Assembly: GCA_937889205.1 (NCBI GenBank)
Contig: CALARN010000122.1
Coordinates: forward strand, 1-19,696
DNA from: an uncultured bacterium
GTDB taxonomy: Bacteria; Patescibacteriota; Dojkabacteria; B142; OLB20
DNA: 19,696 nt
Direction of reading: 5' to 3'
The notes beneath the pieces are model-generated. The model worked only from the letters and a program-made list of their open reading frames with translations, ran no database searches and was not told the origin of the DNA. The translations under genes were made by a program, and so were the position numbers. Of the stretch, positions 14,653 to 19,696 are shown piece by piece. Position 1 is the stretch's first letter. Each line of letters opens with the position of its first letter.

Positions 14653-15891
14653 TTATTGTAAGAAATCAAACGGTAATAATTGCAGAACATTAATACCAAT
14701 AAATCTTAACACTACAATGCCTAATATTAAAACTAAAGCGCCAATCAATACAGAATTTATGATATCGTATGACTCTTTAATTTTAGCCGGATCACCTGAT
14801 TGTCTCAAAAATGCTGCCTGCATTATTCTTATTATACCAACCGCTCCCATTATACCTATTCCAATTTGAAAAACCCTGGTAACTAGCCCCTGTGGGTTTG
14901 TGTCTATACAACCTAAAGAGTTATAAATTAAGGGGCAAGTTGCATAACCTTGGCATTTTTTATAGCAGCTAATACAATAATTAACATCACTCTCGTGGGC
15001 TAGGTCAAGACAAGTACCATAAAGACCTAATAGTGACCCCCATTCTTTAATCTCATCTTTTGTTAATACTAGACCGTTATAACAGTACTTGCCACCCGGA
15101 ATTGGTCCCGGATTAGCATCAAAATCTATCATTTTGCCAGAAGAATCATAAAGCGCCATTTGTTCATAACAATAATAATCGCTGATTTCATCGGGTTTTA
15201 GATTAAGTCTTTTTATGTTAGCATCAGGAACATTACCATTTAAATCAGTAAAACAACTAGGCTCTGGGCAAGAATAGACTTTTTGTGCATCAGGAAACAC
15301 CGGCCCCAATTGACTGCCTTTCGGATTTGCTTCATTTGATCCAAGCTGTGCATTACTACTGGTTATAAAAGTGCTAGCTTTTCTACCATCTGAACAAATC
15401 ATAGCATTAAGTGTTCTATCATATACGGGTTCAACATCTGCGGTACAACAATAATCAAATTGAATTTGGCCACCACTACGAAATGCAAAAGGCTGATCAA
15501 TTGGACAACAACTCACTAAACCACCCCACTCTGAGTATATTACTTCTTTTTGCCCTCCTTTTATGGCCGCTTTATATGTAATGTTAGTTGCAGTATCTAT
15601 TGGACAATAACCATATTTGTCACCTGTAGCATACTGATAATCTACTAAGCTGGAAACATATTTTGTGTTAATACAATAAGAGTCTAATTTAGGATCGGTA
15701 AGAAACTTCCCCCCTTCTTGATCATCTTTATAGGGAACCGTAATCATATATTCGGCCTGTTTAAAAGCTAATAAATCATCAGATTTATTACAGTAGTTAC
15801 CGGAGATCCAATCATTGCCCGCTGCCTGCGCAGTATTAATTGAAAGTATCAGAAATATCGCAAATACAATTATCAAAATTGCTTTTTTCAT
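14653..15891 (-). CDS. Large Cys-rich exported protein with C-terminal two-TM pilin-like module, 412 aa
   Basis: I start this gene at the ATG at 15889-15891, two codons beyond the Clp-like gene's stop. A GTG seven codons upstream (15910-15912) would overlap that gene and place polar residues before the signal peptide. The signal peptide MKKAILIIVFAIFLILSIN ends near AQA. About 300 exported residues follow with 18 Cys (SCCPID, YCCTAD, NYCISCYKKC, CPLIYNSLGC). The C-terminal module is GLVTRVFQIGIGIMGAVGII, loop RQSGDPAKIKES, IGALVLILGIVVLRFIGINV, ending PFDFLQ, and is 82% identical over 78 residues to the next gene. The first gene after the ATPase, it is probably coupled to it translationally. 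The reader should treat the pilin-like label as fold-level only: this protein is far larger than a VirB2 pilin. Confidence 0.82.
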   Translation of the reverse strand: MKKAILIIVFAIFLILSINTAQAAGNDWISGNYCNKSDDLLAFKQAEYMITVPYKDDQEGGKFLTDPKLDSYCINTKYVSSLVDYQYATGDKYGYCPIDTATNITYKAAIKGGQKEVIYSEWGGLVSCCPIDQPFAFRSGGQIQFDYCCTADVEPVYDRTLNAMICSDGRKASTFITSSNAQLGSNEANPKGSQLGPVFPDAQKVYSCPEPSCFTDLNGNVPDANIKRLNLKPDEISDYYCYEQMALYDSSGKMIDFDANPGPIPGGKYCYNGLVLTKDEIKEWGSLLGLYGTCLDLAHESDVNYCISCYKKCQGYATCPLIYNSLGCIDTNPQGLVTRVFQIGIGIMGAVGIIRIMQAAFLRQSGDPAKIKESYDIINSVLIGALVLILGIVVLRFIGINVLQLLPFDFLQ

Positions 15892-15892
15892 A

Positions 15893-18475
15893 CTATTCAA
15901 TAACAAACTCACTTAAATTATTTATTGTTATAATACTCCCTGATTTTGCTCTACCATCAATGATTAATTGTGCGATTTTATCTTCAACATAATCTTGAAT
16001 AACTCTTCTCAATTCTCTTGCACCATAAACCTTATCATAGCCAGTCTCAATAATTTCTTGCAAAACCTGTGGCTGCCACTTTAATTCGATGCCCTTATCT
16101 GCTAAGACATCATGAACTTTGTTCATTAATAAGTTTACCACCTGCAACATCTCAACCGGCATCAAGGGCTTAAACATAATCACTTTATCAAAACGATTTA
16201 AAAACTCTACTCTAAATACTTGTCTTAATTGTGGCTGTAATTCACGATATACATCTAAATACTTTTTACCTGCACTTATTGCATCGGCAATTTGCCCTGA
16301 ACAAGCATTAGAAGTCATGATAATAATAGTGTTGGCAAAACTGACTTTTCTACCTAACCCATCAGTTAAATGTCCCTCATCTAGCACCTGCAAGAACAAA
16401 TCTAAAACCCTTATGTTTGCTTTTTCTACCTCATCTAATAGTATTAATGAGTAAGGCTTGTTACGAACTGCTTCTGTTAGATAACCCCCTACAAATTCGT
16501 CGCCTCTGGCTTCTCCAATCAACCGCTTTAAATTCTCTGCTTCTTGATACTCAGACATATCTAAGCGTATCATCAGCTTCTCATCACCATAGTATTCACT
16601 AGCTAAGGCTTTAGCTAATTCGGTTTTTCCAACACCTGTTGGTCCAAAAAAGAGGAAACTGGCAATGGGTCGATTTTGTTTAGTTAAACCAGCTCTAGCT
16701 CTTCTTAAAGCAGCAGCCACAGCCTTCACTGCCTCGACTTGACCAATTAGTCTTTGATGAATCTTATCTTCTAGCTTTAATAGCAATTGCGATTCTTTCG
16801 CACTAACCTTACCAACGTTTACACCAACCTTAGCTGAAACAATATCTTCAATCTGCTTTTCATCAACAAAAGAAAGATTATTATGTAAAGCACTAGAACA
16901 AGCCTCTTCCAGAAGCTGTAAGGCCTTGTCTGGTAGCACTCTTTCAAAGTCATATTGATGCGATAAATGTACCACCCTAGGCAAAGCGTCAAATTCAACT
17001 CTTAGCTTATATTTCTTCTCTAATTTAGGTAATTCATCTAGCAAAATTTGCACGGCGATATCATCGGATGGCTCTTCTAAATTCATTACAGAAAAAAGTG
17101 TTATCAACGATTCTCGTGAACGAATACTCTTGATATACCCTTCAGGATTAGTTGAAGCAATGATTCTCACCTGATAAGTTTCCATCGCTTTAATCATCAA
17201 ATTGATTATTTCTGCTGCAAATTCAGCTCGAACACCAACTAATTGATCAAAATCTTCAATTAAGAGGATGATGTTCCCGGCAGTTGCCACCTCTTCAAGT
17301 ACTTTTTCTACTTTACCCTTAAACTCATCTACATCTTTTGAAAGAGCAAAGGCACGATTAAATTCAAAGCTAACTAAGCGCATATCTTTTAATGAATCGG
17401 GAACATTTTCACTGACCATCCTTACCGCAAAACTTTTAATGAATGTCGTTTTACCAACACCTGGAGCACCAACAATTAAAGTGGCGCTGGTATCGCCCTG
17501 CTGCACTAATTCAATCAGCTTTTCAAGTTCTTTTTCTCTACCAATAGATAGTATGAAGTCTGATTTAGCTACTTCTGCAGTAAAATCTCGCGAAAATTGA
17601 TAAAGGGTTGGCGAAAAACTAGATGTATAACTGCGATTTACTGTTGATTTTGGTTTTAAAGGGCTTTTTAAAGAAAACTCTTCTTGATACTTATTCTTTA
17701 AATTATTAGTTTTTACCCAACCTTCTAGAGCTTTTACTTGCGGACCCTGTACATCATAATTCAGTAATACATTTTTTAATGGATTAGCTGCTAAATAAAT
17801 AAAAGCGGCCACCAAGTCTACCTGATCTTGTTGTAAATTCATGGCAATATCTAAAGAACCTAAAAGAAAACCCTCAAACCAATTGTCGATATGCGTATTT
17901 GGTTCTAATGCCAGACGGCTAGAAAGTTGCTCAATTACGCCTTTTTTTAAACCCATTCTTTTTAATAAAGGTACAATTTCGGGTTGTTTAATTAAATATT
18001 CTAAGATAAAACCCAAAAAATGCTCATCTCCCGACTCAATTGCCTCATCTATCATAATCAATAGTGACTGGCTTAAGTAATCTTCGAGTTCTATGGCCTT
18101 AATTTTTCGTTTGGTTTTTATTCTATCTTGAAAATCTAAAAGACTACTAATTTCGATGTTGTCGTCATAAAGCTTACGATTGCGACCAAGATATAGTGAG
18201 TAGAAAAATATGATCCAAGCTGCCCAAAACATTAAACCTAACTGATTATTCACATTTAATAAACTTTGCCAATTGAGAATATCACTTTTAATTGCAGTGA
18301 TTAAGCCAATTACTAAAATTATTAAAGCTATTATCTTGAGTAGATAAGCTAACGCTTTATCAAACAATGCCGATTCTTTACGATTGCCAAATTCTTGAGT
18401 GACATAGTCCCAATCTATAGTGACTGGTATTTTCAGATATTCACCGATTTTTGCCACACCCCTTAACACCTTCAT
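15893..18475 (-). CDS. Membrane-anchored two-domain AAA+ Clp/HSP100-like ATPase, 860 aa
   Basis: A predicted ATP-driven protein unfoldase or remodeller fixed to the inner side of the membrane. Two TM helices lie at ~41-63 and ~80-98; a helical region (~100-300) replaces the usual Clp N-domain repeats. D1: Walker A GAPGVGKT (336-343); Walker B reads LLIED (404-408), with acid order reversed from the usual DE; the RRF arginine-finger site reads ITLFS, and no YRGEFE-like pore loop is seen. D2 is complete: GPTGVGKT (611-618), LLDE (679-682), pore loop EFVG (F661 where ClpB/ClpC have Tyr), sensor-1 N723, Arg finger R761 in EFLNRFD, sensor-2 GAR (818-820). I see no IGF/LGF-type ClpP-binding loop, and no clpP in the window. 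It overlaps the 112-aa gene by ATGA. Confidence 0.9.
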   Translation of the reverse strand: MKVLRGVAKIGEYLKIPVTIDWDYVTQEFGNRKESALFDKALAYLLKIIALIILVIGLITAIKSDILNWQSLLNVNNQLGLMFWAAWIIFFYSLYLGRNRKLYDDNIEISSLLDFQDRIKTKRKIKAIELEDYLSQSLLIMIDEAIESGDEHFLGFILEYLIKQPEIVPLLKRMGLKKGVIEQLSSRLALEPNTHIDNWFEGFLLGSLDIAMNLQQDQVDLVAAFIYLAANPLKNVLLNYDVQGPQVKALEGWVKTNNLKNKYQEEFSLKSPLKPKSTVNRSYTSSFSPTLYQFSRDFTAEVAKSDFILSIGREKELEKLIELVQQGDTSATLIVGAPGVGKTTFIKSFAVRMVSENVPDSLKDMRLVSFEFNRAFALSKDVDEFKGKVEKVLEEVATAGNIILLIEDFDQLVGVRAEFAAEIINLMIKAMETYQVRIIASTNPEGYIKSIRSRESLITLFSVMNLEEPSDDIAVQILLDELPKLEKKYKLRVEFDALPRVVHLSHQYDFERVLPDKALQLLEEACSSALHNNLSFVDEKQIEDIVSAKVGVNVGKVSAKESQLLLKLEDKIHQRLIGQVEAVKAVAAALRRARAGLTKQNRPIASFLFFGPTGVGKTELAKALASEYYGDEKLMIRLDMSEYQEAENLKRLIGEARGDEFVGGYLTEAVRNKPYSLILLDEVEKANIRVLDLFLQVLDEGHLTDGLGRKVSFANTIIIMTSNACSGQIADAISAGKKYLDVYRELQPQLRQVFRVEFLNRFDKVIMFKPLMPVEMLQVVNLLMNKVHDVLADKGIELKWQPQVLQEIIETGYDKVYGARELRRVIQDYVEDKIAQLIIDGRAKSGSIITINNLSEFVIE

Positions 18476-18810
18476 GTTTGTACAAATAGGCTAGAATAAA
18501 TTACAACTACAGGTAGTAGTGGCAATGCAAAATAACAAATAATGGTTACAAGTAATAATGCAGAATATAGTAATAATAATATGGTGGCTACAATGACCCA
18601 AGTAAAGCGGATGGGGAAAGCGACAATTCGGCCTTCCCAAGAATAATCTTTAAATAAGGGAACAAATAGATTTGTTAGCATTGGCAGAAGATTCAGATAC
18701 CCAAGAATAAAAATCCAGTGCTTTTTGAAGTCTTTAAGCACATCTTTGGCAGAGAACCAATACCACCAAATCCAGAAATCTAGTAAATATTTTTTAATTA
18801 GTACTCTCAT
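18472..18810 (-). CDS. Small aromatic-rich membrane protein preceding the Clp-like ATPase, 112 aa
   Basis: I do not recognise a family. The N-terminal ~50 residues are rich in aromatic and basic residues (FWIWWYWFSAKDVLKDFKKH), then LNLLPMLTNLFVPL, and a strong hydrophobic region at ~68-108 (FTWVIVATILLLLYSALLLV and ICYFALPLLPVVVIYSSLF), predicted as two helices. It has no cleavable signal peptide and no Cys. The TGA overlaps the ATPase ATG (ATGA at 18472-18475), a strong sign of coupled translation and probable partnership: it could be a membrane subunit or adaptor for the anchored ATPase (inference). It is the first gene after the groEL terminator and has its own promoter-like element at 18837-18864. 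Confidence 0.78.
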   Translation of the reverse strand: MRVLIKKYLLDFWIWWYWFSAKDVLKDFKKHWIFILGYLNLLPMLTNLFVPLFKDYSWEGRIVAFPIRFTWVIVATILLLLYSALLLVTIICYFALPLLPVVVIYSSLFVQT

Positions 18811-18836
18811 GAAAGCTGTACTATCAAGGCAATTTA

Positions 18837-18864
18837 TATATATTACCTAGTTTAGCATAAGCAA
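18837..18864 (-). promoter_or_regulatory. Probable promoter of the Clp-like/pilin-like cluster
   Basis: Minus strand TTGCTT (18859-18864), 16 bases, TATATA (18837-18842; a second register at 18-base spacing, 18835-18840, is equally good). The ATG of the 112-aa gene follows 26 bases later. It sits between the groEL terminator and the cluster's first gene, where a promoter is required. Confidence 0.5.
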
Positions 18865-18878
18865 TTTATGAATACTAT

Positions 18879-18912
18879 AAAAAAGGGCATACCTCGAAGC
18901 GGTATGCCCTTT
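18879..18912 (-). terminator. Intrinsic terminator of groEL
   Basis: A perfect 12-bp inverted repeat (18882-18893 with 18901-18912; AAAGGGCATACC / GGTATGCCCTTT) around a 7-base loop is followed, in the minus-strand sense, by further T residues (18879-18881). It lies 20 bases after the groEL stop. The repeat could also work weakly on the plus strand, but no plus-strand gene precedes it. Confidence 0.92.
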
Positions 18913-18932
18913 AATTTGAAAATTAAATTGGT

Positions 18933-19696
18933 TTACATCATACCATCCATTCCCATCCCACCCATTCTAGGGTCGCCCATTGTCTTGTCATCTTTCTTAG
19001 GGATCTCGACAATAACAGCTTGGGTAGTAATCAGCATCTTAGAAACTGAAACAGCATTTTCTAAGGCTAATCTGGTAACTTTAACAGGATCAATAATACC
19101 TGATGTAATCATATCAACAAATTTGTCATTACGAGCATCATAACCCAACCCTTTACCGACAGCATTGACAATGACCGCACCTTCTTTGCCGGCATTTTCA
19201 GCAATAGTTCTTACCGGAGCTTCTAAAGCTCTGCGTAGAATATCAATGGCTATCTTTTCATCGCCAGTTACTTCAACTTTGCTTAATGCTTTGACAGCAT
19301 CTAGTAAAGCAATACCTCCACCAGAAACAACACCCTCTTCGATAGCTGCTCTGGTAGCCTGTAAGGCATCATCCAGCCTATCTTTTCGTTCTTTCATCTC
19401 TACTTCTGTAGCAGCGCCAACTTCAATAACTGCAACACCACCAGTAAGTTTTGCTAGTCTTTCTTGAAGTTTTTCTTTGTCATAATCTGAATCAGTCTTG
19501 CTGATTTCATTTTTAATCTGAGCAATTCTAGCGCTAATTGCTTTTTTGTCACCTTTTCCATTAACAATAATAGTATCGTCTTTGCTTACAACTACTTTCT
19601 CTGCTCTTCCTAAGTCTTCTAATTCTGCAGTTTCAATTTTTTTACCGAGCTCTTCAGAAATTAATGAGCCACCAGTTAAAACTGCTAGATCTTTGA
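18933..19696 (-). CDS. groEL: Chaperonin GroEL, C-terminal part (N-terminus beyond the window)
   Basis: GroEL forms the ATP-dependent folding chamber in the cytosol together with GroES. About 253 residues are present, running off the right edge at a point matching E. coli residue ~286 ([17 protein letters not shown]). Visible landmarks are [34 protein letters not shown], the [19 protein letters not shown] segment of the equatorial ATP-binding region, [15 protein letters not shown], and the Gly-Met-rich tail ending [10 protein letters not shown]. The apical-domain end and the whole C-terminal equatorial half look complete, with no frameshift. The reading frame continues open from 19397 to 19696, so no internal start should be annotated. 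A strong terminator follows. groES is not in the window and may lie upstream beyond the right edge. Confidence 0.97.
   Translation of the reverse strand, partial: KDLAVLTGGSLISEELGKKIETAELEDLGRAEKVVVSKDDTIIVNGKGDKKAISARIAQIKNEISKTDSDYDKEKLQERLAKLTGGVAVIEVGAATEVEMKERKDRLDDALQATRAAIEEGVVSGGGIALLDAVKALSKVEVTGDEKIAIDILRRALEAPVRTIAENAGKEGAVIVNAVGKGLGYDARNDKFVDMITSGIIDPVKVTRLALENAVSVSKMLITTQAVIVEIPKKDDKTMGDPRMGGMGMDGMM

Noticed and set aside
15889..15912. GTG start giving the Cys-rich protein seven extra residues and an overlap with the ATPase gene
   Set aside because: The ATG at 15889-15891 yields a standard signal peptide (MKKAILIIV...) and starts just after the ATPase stop; the extra residues add nothing conserved.
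16119..17600. Plus-strand open frames of about 110 codons at 16119-16454 and 17268-17600
   Set aside because: Both are antisense to conserved AAA+ motifs of the Clp-like ATPase and have no start signal or domain of their own.
19165..19467. Plus-strand open frame of 100 codons
   Set aside because: Antisense to highly conserved groEL sequence; codon structure of groEL explains it.
1..19696. UGA recoding as in Absconditabacteria/Gracilibacteria
   Set aside because: TGA ends several genes at natural family lengths or at ATGA overlaps (6768, 13031, 18472), and no conserved Gly is replaced by TGA.
1..19696. CRISPR arrays, IS elements, tRNA genes
   Set aside because: Nearly all bases are in minus-strand coding sequence; the gaps are under 60 bases except 18811-18932 (122 bases), which holds the groEL terminator and the next promoter. 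No regularly spaced repeats, transposase motifs or cloverleaf sequences were seen.

Overview
The window is about 36% G+C by eye, very gene-dense, and every gene I can support lies on the minus strand, so transcription runs from high to low coordinates. TGA is used as a normal stop (for example at the ends of the genes at 6768, 13031 and 18472), so UGA is not recoded here. Most genes lack a Shine-Dalgarno sequence. Lineage-restricted membrane proteins that look like the 'T4SS pilin' families of Patescibacteria dominate. Together these suggest a Candidate Phyla Radiation (Patescibacteria) bacterium, possibly Microgenomates/Katanobacteria-like. The phylum is an inference, and no rRNA or other decisive marker is present.

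Layout from right to left. (1) The C-terminal half of groEL ends at a clear intrinsic terminator (18879-18912). (2) A new promoter starts a long, tightly packed gene run: a 112-aa membrane protein, a membrane-anchored two-AAA Clp/HSP100-like ATPase, then seven proteins (15891 to 9981) that share a TM - short charged loop - TM module resembling VirB2/TrbC or CPR T4SS pilins. Most of these carry cysteine-rich exported regions, and a short TM-anchored Cys protein sits among them. (3) The run continues into an Mre11/Rad50-like pair of the YhaO/YhaN type, whose ATPase has a membrane hairpin inside its coiled coil. (4) After a leaderless-type promoter come a secreted coiled-coil/SpoIID-type peptidoglycan protein, a bacterial PH-domain membrane protein, a two-helix small membrane protein, and an 833-aa protein with a PP2C-like cytosolic domain, one TM helix, a coiled coil and an external propeller-like region. 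(5) smpB, with its own near-leaderless promoter, and an acidic disordered protein follow. (6) The left edge holds the N-terminus of a membrane protein resembling CPR proteins linked to VirD4-type T4SS ATPases.

A working hypothesis is that regions 2-4 and 6 encode one envelope machine. It would comprise a multi-subunit, disulphide-rich T4SS-pilin-like surface or channel assembly, a membrane-bound unfoldase, a wall-opening enzyme, a membrane-tethered DNA-processing nuclease and a transmembrane regulator. DNA uptake or export, or host-cell contact, would fit. The clustering is seen directly; the joint function is inference. There is no stretch above 300 bases without a gene, and I see no tRNA, rRNA, IS element or CRISPR array.
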